A stretch of DNA of 64,000 nt from Desmodesmus armatus (taxonomy: Eukaryota; Chlorophyta; Chlorophyceae; Sphaeropleales; Scenedesmaceae), in contig VIIQ02000103.1 in NCBI GenBank assembly GCA_007449985.2, positions 266,154 through 330,153 of the forward strand, in the 5' to 3' direction. The notes beneath the pieces were generated by a model. The model made no database searches. It had not been told where the DNA came from and saw only the letters and a program-made list of their open reading frames with translations. Both the position numbers and the translations under genes were made by a program. Below are positions 40,864 to 52,800 of the stretch, piece after piece (position 1 is the first letter of the stretch; every line of letters starts with the position of its first letter).

Positions 40864-42791
40864 TCACTCTGCCAGGGCTGCAGCCGCCTGCAGCGCCACA
40901 TGAGGGTATATGTGGTGGAGGTGGAGGTGAAGCACCTGGCGCCACACAGGCTCATGACCAGTCGCAACCATACCCCAGGACTCAGTCTGCAAGGGACAGC
41001 AAATAAGTAGCAAACCAGAGTCCCTGAGTGAGGCAGTTGACAGATACTATCTGTCATGCCGCTTTGAAAGCGGCATCAGGATGCAGTGCACTCCATGCGC
41101 CACCTACTAGTAGTCTGACGCAGTGTCCACCTCACTCAGTGCTTGGGCTCATAACCAAAAGCACAATTTGATGTTTCAACCCTCAAGGTTTTCCACAATG
41201 TTGCTCAACAAACCCGGTTTGTTCAGTGAAGAGGTTGCGCAATAAACAGCAGCAAGTACCGGCTCACCTGAGACCTCAACAATATGTACGCCTCTACGCC
41301 ATTGTGTAGGCCTGAGTACGACAGCTGTGTCAGCTGCTTCAGCTGGGTCAGCTGCAACAGCAGACCCTCTGGCATGTGCTCTGCGCATATGGACAACTGC
41401 CTGAGCCCTGTCAGCTGACACACCATCTCCAGCCCTGCGCACACAGCAGGACGGCATACATCATACGTGTATAGTGACCGTATGGCTGCGGCAGCCATAC
41501 TCAGTGTCTGCAGCCCTGTCAGCCCCTGTAGAGAGGCCAGTAGCTCTGCACTGTACTGCAGGCCATCTACATCCAAGTGCTGCAAGTCAGGGCAGCAGCT
41601 GACAAGGAGGCTGCCATCAGGTACTGCTATGGTGATGTCTTGGCATTGCGACCGCCTGCTTCCTGTAGCATCCAAGGTCTGCAGCTGCGGCAGCTCCCTT
41701 CCAGCAGGGAACACGTGCTGCCAAACGGCCGCTGGCAAGGTGCAGTAGCTGATGCAAAGGGACTGAAGCTTGCTGCTGGCAGTCAGGGCTGAGTAGTCTG
41801 CTGGAGGAGGGTTGGTGTCGTCCAAGGCATGCAGGCTTTTCTGCAAGCTCAGGTAGGTCAGCTGCTGCAGGTACTGTAGCTGGGATAGCAGCTGTGTTCT
41901 CTGCTGTCCTCTGGCGGCCTTGTTGCAGCGTATCATGGCGAGGTGCTGCAGGCGGGTCTTGCCAGCCAGGACATCTGGCTCAACCATGACACAGCCTACC
42001 ACCACCAGGCATGTCAGGTTGCAGGCGCCTGACAGCATGTCGGCTGTGATGCGGTGACCCACAATGTTACCAGGACCCTCCATATACAGCCGTAAGTCGG
42101 CCAGCCGGGTGGCAGCATGCAGGGGCAGCACTGTCATGCCAGCAGGGGCGTCTTGTGTCCAGCCGCAATCGAGCTCCAAGCTAGTCAGCTGCTGCAGCTG
42201 CTGTAGTACTTGCGTCGGGAAGCGCACATACGTGCGTATGGTGCAGCTGATATTGATGTGCTCCAAATCAGGCAGCTGCAACAACGCTGCTGCAAGTGCT
42301 GCTGTTGCTAGCGCTGAGGTTTTGCCAAGCAGCACACAATTGTGTATGTGCAGCTGTTTAGTAGCTGCCGCGGCAGTCCCCAGCACGCCCTGAAAGCCGT
42401 CTCCTGGCTGCAGCTGCAGCACCGTGTCTTCAAAGTGAAGGCTGTTGAGGTGCAGGTTCTTGGGCAGCTGACGCAGCGTAGGTTTGGAAGGCATGTCATC
42501 CTGCAAGTAACTGTTGTTCTGGGGCACCTGGGGCAGTGTAGGTCTGAAAGACCTGTCACGCTTGATCTTGATGCTGTCCAAGTGCTGGCCGTGCCTGTCG
42601 AGGTACAGCAGTAAGCTGTCCACCTGCTCCTGCTGCTGTATGGTTGGTTGAATGCTCCTCAGTACCATGACAGCTGCCTGGTGCAGCCTGCTGTGGGACC
42701 GAGCAGCGCTGAGGACACTGATTGGGTCGTCTGAAAGGTACTGTAGCACGGCCAGAAGGCAGGAGTCCGGGAGCAAGTCCATGGCGCACAC
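40864..42791 (-). CDS. F-box/LRR-repeat protein B
   Basis: Two exons: 42791-41268 (508 codons) and 40986-40864, phase 0 (GTGAGC donor, CAG acceptor), 548 residues. An F-box-like start (LLPDSCLLAVLQYLSDDPISV...HSRLHQAA) is followed by many irregular LRRs (LTSLELDCG, LTCLVVVGC, LTYLSLQKS, LQTLDATGS, LTGLRQLSI). It aligns with genes A and C throughout, including QLQPGDGFQGVL and the block SSKLQSLCISYCTLPAAVWQ. The shared last exon reads HEPVWRQVL...HVALQAAAALAE and a stop. The start may instead be the internal Met at residue 4, as in MDLLPDSCLL. Inferred role: SCF substrate adaptor. Confidence 0.82.
41056..41076. repeat. Perfect hairpin in intron of F-box/LRR gene B
   Basis: ATGCCGCTTT, G, AAAGCGGCAT: 10-bp arms with a one-base centre, in the intron 41267-40987. 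Confidence 0.9.
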
Positions 42792-43729
42792 AAACTGAAA
42801 TGCAACTGTGTTGCCGCGAGGGGCCCTCGACTAACACGAGAAAAGTATGAATATGGTTGTGCTTGGTGTCTTAGCGTCATTCTTTTCATGCAGCATGGTG
42901 TAGATGGTATCAGGACTCAGAGCCCGCCCAGCGGTGCAGTAAACCGCTTACTGTTGCACAATTCTCGAGCTTGAGCATGATCCAAGTATTTAATGTCAAA
43001 AACTGACAGCATTCGGTTGACGGCTGTGCTGCAATCGCTTCTCCGGATGTCAAGCTGCAGGTCCAGGAAGCTAACTGCCCTGACCTTGGTGCCTTGTGCA
43101 GGCCAGCTGGCAGACAAACAGTTACAGCATCCTAATGCAGCCCATGGGCACTGCCAAGTGGCATGAGCATCATTAGTATGGCCTCAACCCTGCTGAATGC
43201 TATTGCAGCTGACACAAAGTCATGGCCTGCACATCTTGCTCCCTCCAGTGCTAGGGAGTCCCGCTGCCCATGCAAGCAACAGCATCACAAGAGCCTTGCA
43301 GTGCTTCAATGCATTCCTTGGGGCTGCAAAGTTTAATTCAACAGCACATGTAATGCTTCAGACCCTTGCACGATACAGCCGACCCGTCTCAACTGCTTGC
43401 AAGAAACCAGTGCATGTGCACTGTGCACGCACATGCACAGGCCAGCCCAGGCCCACTAGCCTAGTTGCCTGCCTAGAACTCTGCCTAGTATGCCCAGTAG
43501 GCACAAACAGGACAGCTGGCTGCCCTACAACCTTGTGCTGCACAATCACACAATAATAAATCCCGTTTCCATCCCCTTCCCTGTGATCAACCTTGTGGCA
43601 GGTCACAGGCACCTACTCACCCATGCCATTTGCACCAACTGCCCAGTTGCGTCTGCAGCAACAACACGCATGCCAGTTTTGCAGTACAGTAACATCATGC
43701 CACCGCCATTTCACATCAAAATTCCCAAA
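42792..43729. other. Intergenic region between F-box/LRR genes B and C
   Basis: Would hold the promoter of gene B and the 3' flank of gene C. A minus-strand open stretch at about 43117-42917 could be an upstream exon of gene B, but no splice evidence connects it. Otherwise unremarkable. Confidence 0.5.
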
Positions 43730-46042
43730 TCAACAGCACCACTTGCAAAAGTAGCAGTGCGAGCAATGGGCTGAACCCATGCGTGCCGCACGCAGGGCCT
43801 GGTGGTTGCCAGACTGTGCCAGGGGCATCACGAGGAAGCACACAACAGTGCACCAGCACCTTCCTTGCCTACGCACAGGTGTCCAGCGGCTAAGCTGGTA
43901 CCAAAACCCACACCACACCAACAGCAGGACAACAAACACACACGCAGCGGGATTCAGCTGTGCGGATATGCGCGCAAGTTGTGCACCCGTGCTGCGGGCA
44001 GCAGTCGCTCTGCGCAGAGCTGCAGCCGCCTGCCGTGCGATGTCAGGGTCGCTGTGGTGCCGAAGACGCCGCAGCACTTGGAGCCACACAGGCTCGTCAC
44101 CAGGAACCTGAGGCAGCTAGACAGGGCAGAACAGCACCGGTGGCTTAGACACAGCACAACATGAGCAGTTGCCGAACTGTGGGAGGGTACTATACTGCGC
44201 ACCTGTAAGAAGTGAGCAAGAGTTCAATGGGGTGGGGCACCCACAGCCTTAGAATGTCCATCAACTAGCGCTTTCAGCAGCCACTCTTTCCGACGTGGCA
44301 CAGCTGTCTACACACCGTGTCAACTAGTGACTTTTGAGCACGTGCTGAAGGCCCTGACAAGGCCAGGCCAGTACCATGGTGGCCCCCACCAAAGACAAAC
44401 ATGCAGCATCAGCAGCACCCATGGAGCCACACGTTGGCAGCAAAATTGCAAGACCTAGTAGGCCAGAGCAGACCTAGTCAGGTCAATGGTAAGCCTACAT
44501 ACATACAGCCATGTTACAGTGCAGCTATCAAGCTCAAAGAGCTTACCTTCCTGAAGTATCCGCTAGCCCTGTTGCCAGCATAGGCTGTTTGGGCTGAGTA
44601 TGTCAGTGCTGTCAGCTGCTGCAGCTGACCTGCTGTCAGCTGCTGCAGCTGCTGCAGCTGAAGCAGGTCAACATGAGCTGAGTATGTCAGTTCTGTCAGC
44701 TGCTTCAGCTGGGTCAGCTGCAGCAGCATCTGATCTGGCACCCGATCGGCTTTCAGCACCCTCAGTCTGGTAAGCTGACACACCACCTCGAATGCCTCGC
44801 ACCCTACAGTATCAAGGTCAGTGGCCACATGCAGTGTGTGCAGGCCGCTCAGCCCCTGTAGAGGGGCCAGCAGCTCCGCACTGTACTGCAAGGCCCCCAT
44901 GTTCAAGGACTGCAAGCTGGGGCAGCAGCTGACAAGGAGGCTGCCGTGCGGCCCTGCTGCTGCTTTGCCCTCTGGTGGCTGCCTGATCCATGAGACGTCG
45001 AGGGACCGCATCAGCGGCAGCTGCCTGCCGGCAGGGAACACGTGCTCCCAGACAGCTGCCGACAATGTGCAGTTGCTGAGGTCCAGGTGGTGGAGCTTGC
45101 TGCTTGCTGTCAGGGCTGAAAAGGCTGCTGCAGGAGGGTCGTTCTCTAAGGCCTGTATACTGTCAGTCAGGCACAGGTGCTTCAGCTGCTGCAGGTACTG
45201 CAGCTGAGACAGCAGCTGCGCCACCTGGCCTGCAGTTTGGGTCCTGCACGATACCAACTGAAGGTGCTGCAGACAGGGTTCGCCAGCCAGGGTGCCTGCA
45301 TCAAAGTCGTAACAACTCTTCACCTCCAGGCGCGTCAGGCTGCATGCGCCTGACAGCATGCTGGCAGTGATAGTAGGGAAGTCATGTTTATCACCAGGTG
45401 CAATGGCAAGCCGTAGGTCGACTAGCCGGGTCAACGCCTGCATGGGCTGCAGGGCTAGAGGGTCCTGCTGCCCATCGGCGCCTGCCAGGCAGCAAGCAAG
45501 CTCTAGGTATGTCAGCTGCTGCAGCTCCGGGAGCACGTGTGCTGGGAAGAACTGGCGCTCATTGAACACCTTGAAGGTGAAGCTGAGGTGCTGCAGCCTT
45601 GAAAGCTGCGGCAGGGTTGCCGCCAGTGCTGCCGCCCCTCCAAGCACGAAGGAGTCACCGATCCGCAGCTGCGTGACAGCTGCAGCAGGCTGCAGCACGC
45701 CCTCAAACCCCTCGCCTGCCTGCAGTTGCAGCGTTGCGTCATAAATCTGTATGGTGTGGAGATGCAGGGTTGGGGGTAGCTCTTTCAAAGTTGACACCTC
45801 AGGATCCCAGTGAAGGCCAGGTTGAGGTGCCTGATGTGCTGACTGCGCCTTTCCAGGCACAGCAGCACGCGTTGCAGCTGCTCCTGCTGCCACACGTATG
45901 CTTTGATGCTGCTGAGCGCCAGCACGGCTGCTTGGTGCAGCCTGCTGTGAGCCCTTGCAGCGCTGCAGAGGCTTTTGGGGTCATCTGCCAGACACTGCAG
46001 CACTGCCAGCAGGCAGGGCTCAGGAAGCTGCAGCAAGGCCAT
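43730..46042 (-). CDS. F-box/LRR-repeat protein C, one frame break, hydrophobic tail
   Basis: Third paralogue. Exon 1 is 46042-44547 and exon 2 is 44107-43730 (GTAAGC donor, CAG acceptor). It starts MALLQLPEPCLLAVLQCLADDPKSL...HSRLHQAA (F-box-like), then LRRs (LTYLELACC, LTRLEVKSC, LKHLCLTDS, LTRLRVLKA and others). After NLAFTG the frame slips by one at a GGG run (45806-45808) and resumes with DPEVSTLKEL. Paralogues A and B are continuous here, so a missing G is likely. Near the exon end QLQQLTAGQLQQLTALTYSAQ repeats a unit. The shared 3' exon (GDEPVWLQVLRRL...DIARQAAAALR) lacks the early stop of A and B and runs on about 80 residues, including a strongly hydrophobic segment (ACVFVVLLLVWCGFWY) that could span a membrane. 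Confidence 0.72.
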
Positions 46043-46649
46043 CCTGCACACAGACACGAAAGGCAGAAGGGGGCCTGATTGCGCCAGCTGCCCTTTGATG
46101 ACAAGCGAACACTGGCACAGGCGTACAATCCGATTGGACCAACAAGCAGCACACAATACGACATCTACATCCACCTACCATGGGAATTGATCAAGACAGG
46201 ACCATTGCAAGAACTCACCCTGACAGACCCGCGGGGTGTGTGTGGGACCGGCAGCTGCAGTATGCCCAGCCTGGAATGCTTGGCACGTGTGCTGCTGACA
46301 AACCAGAAGTACCAAGCACAGTGTGTCTCCTTGAACTGAATGGAGTTGCTACCAGCACGGGCTGCCTGTCGTGCAACTGCTGCTGTGCCTGGCAGTTGAG
46401 GACAGTGTTGGTCACGTAATCAAATGCCATCGCACATTTGTGCAGCGATGTAGTCAGGAATTTTTCTGTTGGAAAGACTGATTGCTTGAAAGCATGATCC
46501 GTGCGGTGCGTGCCGAATGTCATCAATTTTCATTCCAGATCGACACCAGATCATGCCTTGGTCCTTCCCCTCACGCCACAGTCGTTGTATCTCCTAAAAT
46601 GCAGACACCTACAGCCAGTGTGACACTCTAGCAAGTTTTAGTATGCCAG
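46043..46649. promoter_or_regulatory. Divergent intergenic region, F-box/LRR C and GT90 gene
   Basis: About 600 bases between the two start codons hold both promoters. No distinct element recognised. An acceptor-like CAG abuts the ATG of gene C, so a non-coding 5' exon may lie here. Confidence 0.4.
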
Positions 46650-48800
46650 ATGCGCCTCTGGCTCCTCCACTTGGGGCTGCACTGCCCCCTCCTGTTGATG
46701 CTGGCCTGCCCCTCCGAGGGCAACGAGGCAGGGTTCTGCCTGCAGGGTGCTCGCAACCTGCCCCCCACAGACGCACAGCTGAGCAAGGGTGGCAGGTCGA
46801 TGCCTCCCCCACACCCAGTGCTGGCAGCTTACGACTGGGACCTGTCAAGGCCAGCCAACCAGGACCATGCAACCACAGCCTACAAGCCTTGCCACGCGCA
46901 GGCACCTATATTCAGGTACAAGATGGTCAACAAAGTACTGTATGTTGACCATGATCACGATGCAGATGACCGCTACAGGACGTACCGCATGGCTTTTCTG
47001 GAACAGCTCGTGCTGGCCGTCTGGCTGTACCGCGATTTCCCCGACAGCTTAGACCTTGTGGTCGACTTTACTGACCACCCTCAACTGTGTGACCAAGACA
47101 TTCCCTTCCTGCGCTACTCCATCCTCAACACCTCAGCCCTGCTGCCTAGTCCCCAGCACTACAACATCACAGAGCTCCTAGCACCAGCTTGGGTCACACA
47201 AGAATATGCAGCACGGGTCAAAGGCTACACAAAAGGCTTCACCATACCCAGCCCTGAGGCCTGGCGGGACCTCAGCCTCACCCCAGCACAGCTCGCCGAC
47301 TTCACCAGCTGCATGGACAGCACCCATCCTGCAGCTAACAAGCAGCTCAAGGCCTTCTGGAGGGGCCAGGCCACTGGCTGCAGCAGAGGCTGGCCTGTGA
47401 TGGGGCCCCATGCAGGCCCCAGCACAACAGGCACACAGGCAGGACCCGAACCTCACCTGCTGCGCAACAAGCGGGTGCAGCTGGCCCTGCGGCTGTTCCC
47501 CTACGGGCCGCAGCACGCGGATGTCGGGATAACGTCACTGCCGCAGCTTACAGCCGAGTGCCTGGGCCCGCCTGCGGCTGCAGGAGCGCAGCAGGGGGGG
47601 CAGGGGATGCAGCAGGGGCAGGCAGACCCTGGGGCACCGCGCATGCGGCGACGGCGGCGGCGCCACTTTCGCCCAGGTCGCCGCCTCTTTCACCTTGATG
47701 GGCCAAGCCAGAAGCTGCTGGCTGGCAGCAAGGAGGGTACTGCTGCGGCAGGGCCAATCGTCCTGCTGCAGCAGCTATCCCACCAAGCGTTCACAGCTAC
47801 TTGCCAGCTAGGCAGTTTACTAACAGCAATGCGCCAGAGGCAGCCAGCAGGGCAGCGCTGGCTCACAGCAGCAGCAGCCGCAGGTGCTCACCCTGGGGGT
47901 GTGGGTGCTGCAGTGGCAGCAGATACTGGGGCTGAGCTCACTGACGCTGATGGCAGGGGAGCCCCAGCAGGGCAGGTGCCGCCTGCCAGGGCCTACAGGG
48001 GTGTTGCCAGCCTGCTGCATCAGGAGGGCATTGGGCTGGAGGGCTGGGCGGATGCAGCACTGACAATCAGCATCGACGGGTGAGTTGTGTCGGTCAACTG
48101 AGCAGTCTTGCACATGCTTAGGGAGGAGCTTTTTGGGCCTGTGCTTGCTAGCTTTCAAGCCCATCAGCTCACATCCCACCAACCTCTGGGCGGGTCAACC
48201 CCTCAGCTGATTGCCATGTTTGCATGGCTAGACTAATGATGTGTCTGCGCATGTGTGTGTCGTGTGGGTGTTTGATGCAGGTATGGCCCACCATTTCGGT
48301 TGCCACAGCAGTTGCTCCTTGGGTCAGCTGTGCTGCGCATGCAGAGCCCCTACCAGACGTGGCTGGACTGGCATATGGTGCCGGGGCAGCATCTGCAGGA
48401 TTTTGCGTACGACCTCACAGACCTGGAAAAGCAGCTGCTGCAGTTGCTGGGGCTGCATGGGGACAAGGGCGCAGATGCTGGGGGTGGTGATAAGGCCAGG
48501 GCCGTGTTGCAGGGGATGGTCGGTGCAGCTAGGGCGCTGGTTGCTAGCAGGGTGCACCTGTTGGGTCAGTTGGATGCGTTTGCCTGGTCTGTGGCCAGGT
48601 ACAAGGATGCGTGCAGATGGGAGGTGCAGGCGCCTGTGGAGGGTGATGGGACGTGGCGGGTGCTAAGGCTGGGGGCTGATGTGTTTGCAACGAAGGGTGT
48701 GCCTGAGGGTGTGCAAGTGGAGGTGATGAAGCATCTTCGGGAATCATTTGAGGCAGCCCTCAACCATCCGGCCCTGAAAAACGGGCCCACTGCAGGCTAG
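46650..48800 (+). CDS. GT90 (CAP10/POGLUT-like) O-glycosyltransferase
   Basis: Exons 46650-48079 and 48281-48800 join in phase 2 (GTGAGT donor, CAG acceptor), 649 residues. The N-terminal MRLWLLHLGLHCPLLLMLACP is a signal peptide or anchor, so it should act in ER or Golgi. GT90 features: the block DSLDLVVDFTDHPQ, and at the splice junction IDGYGPPFRLPQQLLLGSAVLR, followed by SPYQTWLDWHMVPGQHLQ, the conserved donor-binding region of the family. Family members transfer glucose or xylose from UDP-sugar to proteins or glycans. The acceptor cannot be inferred. The middle has Gly/Gln and Arg-rich low-complexity insertions (RRRRRRHFRPGRR) that make it longer than most relatives. ATG 46650 is preferred over one 7 bases upstream because it opens the signal peptide. 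Confidence 0.85.
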
Positions 48801-49886
48801 GCAGGGGTTGGTGGGCAATGTTGGTGTGGGCGGACACCCACCCATCTGGGGGCTAGGCACATAACGGAAACCTTTCAATGAGGTGACCAGCTGGCCACTT
48901 CTGTTGTTTGCTGCAGTGACACCAGTGAAAGCCACCAGCAGCAGTGAGTTGGCAGCAATGCAGGACATGCTGGTCAGGTTAACAGAGCTAGGTCCTCAGC
49001 AAAGGAGGGTATGGAAGTGTCAGCTGCCCTTGATGGTACTGGTAATAATAAAAGACAACAGGATGCATCAACACCTCGAGGCAGATAGTGTGTGACCAAC
49101 TTTTCAAACACGTGTGGCCATCTCTTGCCCAGTTTTGGAACCTAGGGCACGCCTGACGGTGATCCAGCCACAGCTTGGAAGCATAGAAGCCTGTACGGCA
49201 CCAACAGCCTGCAACAATCACCATTCAATCATGTTTCCCCCCTACCGTTGATGAAGCGTGCTGGGAACGCGCTGCTCATTTCGCGGTAAGAGCTATTTGC
49301 ACCAGCCTTCTGTTGCAGGCTGTTGCAGCACAGCTGGCAATTTGCAGCTGCTTCACCCCTCTCACCCTACCATCATACCAACCAGTGCAGGCAGCACACA
49401 GGTAGCTGCCTTGCATGCAGGTGCATCTGCATCGCCAACAGTTGTGGCACCTGAAACAAGGCACATGCTGCTGCCTGCGGTTTTTTCTTGAAGGAAGTGG
49501 GCCCTTCTGCTGGAGGGCGAGTCAGCCAGAAGTATGCAACAGCAATGCCGCAGATGGTGATCGGGCACCTGGCAAGGCTTGCTTTACAGACATGAGGCGG
49601 CAAGGTGGGGGCATGGCACGTCTGAATTGGTCACATCAGCTGAGCTTACATCAATCCAAGGGCAGCATGCGCATCTTGGCGTGCAGTGCTGCTGCTGCTC
49701 ACTGCAGCTCAGCACTTGCCGCCACAACAGGGGGTTGTTTGCCTTGCAGGCAAACACCACCTGGGTTGACCAAGCTGGTGCATGCCTCTTTCTGAGCCTG
49801 TTCACAGGGGTAGTACATGCATCAAGATGACTGTATTGTGGCGTTGCAGGTGTGCTATCGCCTTGAAGCCGCAGCTGTGCAGCGCC
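48801..49886. other. Region between GT90 and JmjC genes, possible orphan exon
   Basis: No complete gene. A CAG-bounded segment at about 48917-49015 reads TPVKATSSSELAAMQDMLVR...GPQQRRVWK and could be an alternative last exon of the GT90 gene or a 5' exon of the JmjC gene. No phase-supported link was found. Confidence 0.4.
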
Positions 49887-52800
49887 ATGATGCCAGCAGA
49901 GGGCGATGCAGGTGCATCAGGCAGGTCAGGGCGTAAGTCCCGGGCCAATGCAGGCGCCCGGTTGAAAGACATCCTGCAGCAGGAGGCTAAGGACCTCAAG
50001 GTAAGCAGCATGCAGAATGCAGCAGCAGGAGGGGGCCCTAGCACAGTGCAGCACAACATGTGCTGCTGATGCAGATTGCATTGAGCAAAGGGCACATGGA
50101 AACAACGACCTATCTTTTGCACAAGTACCAGTCCTCAGCAGCACTGCATTGTGTGACAATCGTGTGCTGACAATGCGCTGTGTGTGCATTGCACCGGTGT
50201 GGGCGTGCTGTGCAGACGCTGGAAGCAGAGGCTGATGAGGAGACGGAGGAGGCAGCTCAAACAGCAGGCACAAAGAAGGGACGTCAGACGCGGCAGCAGC
50301 ACCAGCACCAGCAGCAGGATGCAGCAGCTGGCATGAATGGCGTTGCAGGTGTCAAGGAAGAGCCTGCGGAGCACCCAGAGGGAGTGTCAGCACTCGAAGC
50401 AGGTGGTGGGGAGACTGGTGGTGGTGCTGCTGCTGCTTCCCAGCCATCCTCAACAGGCGGCAGCAAAGGTCACAAGAAGCCTGCAGCTGCCACTGCTGCT
50501 GGGGAGTTGGCTGCAGTGGCAGCAGCAGCAACAGCAGCTGCCTCAGCTGCACCTGCAGTTGTGCCCTTGAGCGCAGTTCGTGCCATCAAGGCACCGCTGC
50601 AGCGCCTGCCTCGACCAACAAAGGGTCCAGATGAGGGGCCAGGCGCAGCTGCTGGCCAAGCCCTGGGTGCAGTTGACGCCTGCTGGTCAGCACCACCTGC
50701 AGCGCCAAGCAGCAAGCAGCAGCAGCCGCGCGGCACCAAGCGCAAGCGCGCAGGCAAGGCCAGCACCCCGCCACCCGACGTCACTACAGAAACAGGCACA
50801 GAGGATGGCGAGGACGCAGCAGCAGCAGCAGGCCCAGGCAGCAGCACACCCCTGCAGCAGCAGCAGCAGCCGCTGGGGAAGGCCTTACCGGTTGGGTCTA
50901 GGCCTAGCTGGCTGGTGCAGGCGCGTGCGGGTGGCAGTGCTGCACTGAACAAGCGGCAGGCGAAGGGCCTTGCTGATGACCTCAGCCGGCCGCAGCAGGT
51001 GGAGTTCATGCTGGGGTGTGCTGAGTGTGACTACCAGCAGGTACGTGGTGTGCGTGTCGGGATTGCGTGCTGCGGGTGCTGCTGCGGGTGGCACCAGTGT
51101 TGCTGGTATGTAGGGTAAACTCAGCAGCTGAGGCGCAGCTCTGTGAAATGTCCTGTTGGCTTAGGGGGGCATGCCATTTACTTGGAGTGGATGTGGAGGA
51201 GTCTTTGTCCTGGTCATGCATGGCCCAGAGGTGCAGGATCCATGGGGATGTGATGGCTTGGGAGTGATGATCATACACTTTGCCTCATACTTCGCTGAAG
51301 CTATCCAGCTCCTGAGGATAAACAAGTGTTGCAACTGACCCACGCAATGCACGCTCGTGACGGGTGCATGCTCATGCTGCTTACCTGCTTAGCATACACC
51401 TACTGTTGGTCCCATGAGGCGCCTCTGGCCATGTAAGGCTGAGGTGTGTGTATCATATTGCTTGCAAGCGGGTGTGTGTCAGTCTTGAGGCTTCTTCACT
51501 ACATGCTCTGCAGTTTGTTTCCCAGGCATACTTGGTGGTTTCTGCAACCCACAACAGGGGCAGGCATGGGTGTCCGGGCAACATATGCTGGCCTCATGGG
51601 CATGCACCCCTCATGTGATGGTATTCCTGTTGCCTTCATGCACTGCTTGGCTATGTCATGGGCCTTCATCTGCGGCCAGGTAGCTGCGTGCATCACAAGC
51701 TCACATGGGCAACTCACAAGCAAACAGAACCACACCATTCATGACTTGTCATTGCCGCTCCCTGCTTGTGTATGTGTGTGGTGCTTCCTGCAGCACGGCT
51801 GTCCCATGTGTCGGCAGCAGCCCGAGGTGACGCGCCCCATGGCCCGCTGGCAGCCCGACAAGGGCCACCCCCAGGTGGACCTAGCAGAGGCCCTCACCTT
51901 CACACCAACGCGGGAGGAGTTTGCAGACCCATTCACCTACATCGCCAGCATTGCAGAGCGCTTTGTGAAGCAGGGGGTCGCAAAGATCGTGCCACCGGCT
52001 GGGTGCTGGGCGCCTCCGCAGTACGTGCAGCAGCTGCGGGCGGCCTGCAGTGGCAACGGAGGGGAGATTGAGGAGCTGCCGGTCAGGGCGCAGCGGCAGT
52101 TCATTAGTCACCTCTGCATGCGCGTGGCATCAGAGGCCTCCAGCAGCAGCAGCAGGCCAGCAGCCAGCACTGGCAGGTGAGGTGGGATGATTGTGCGCTG
52201 GACCACATTACCTTGGACTTGGTGCGTTGCAATTTGCCATGGGTGCTTGACTGTACGCGAATTCGTAAGAGGTTGCGTAGGGTAAGGGCAAGGAAAGTAA
52301 GAGGAATGTGACCCTGTTGCTCAGCATGAGCCTGCATGCCTGGTGGTGCTAGGCAATGGCGTTGTTGCTGCAGATGCTGACCCGCACCTGCTGTGTCTGT
52401 TGCTCGTACTGTGATGCACTGTATGATGTGTTGCTGGCTGCAGCGCCAGTCAGCCCCTAGGTGTGGAGCAGCTGCTGGGTACTGAGGCCGGCCTGCTGCA
52501 GAGGCTAGACGAGCTGGCAGAGGCTGGACCTGCTGCAGCAGCTGCTGCGGCCGAGGGTCAGTCAGCCCTGCACAGCAGTAGTGGCGGCGATGCGGCATCA
52601 GCGCAGCAGGACGCTGCTGCCGCTGCAGCAGCCGTCAAGCAGGAGCAGCCGAGCCAGCAGCCGAGCCAGCAGGAGAGCAGCATGTGGCGCCAGCACACGC
52701 TGCGCTCGTTTGGTGCATATGCTGACTGGGCCAAGCGCATGCACTTCTCCAGCCAGCCCTGCAATGCAGAGCTGCAGGCCGTGCTGGCAGGGCCCAGTGG

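Noticed and set aside
41056..41076. Bacterial-type intrinsic terminator
   Set aside because: The hairpin lies in a eukaryotic intron and has no T-tract. Termination by this mechanism does not apply.
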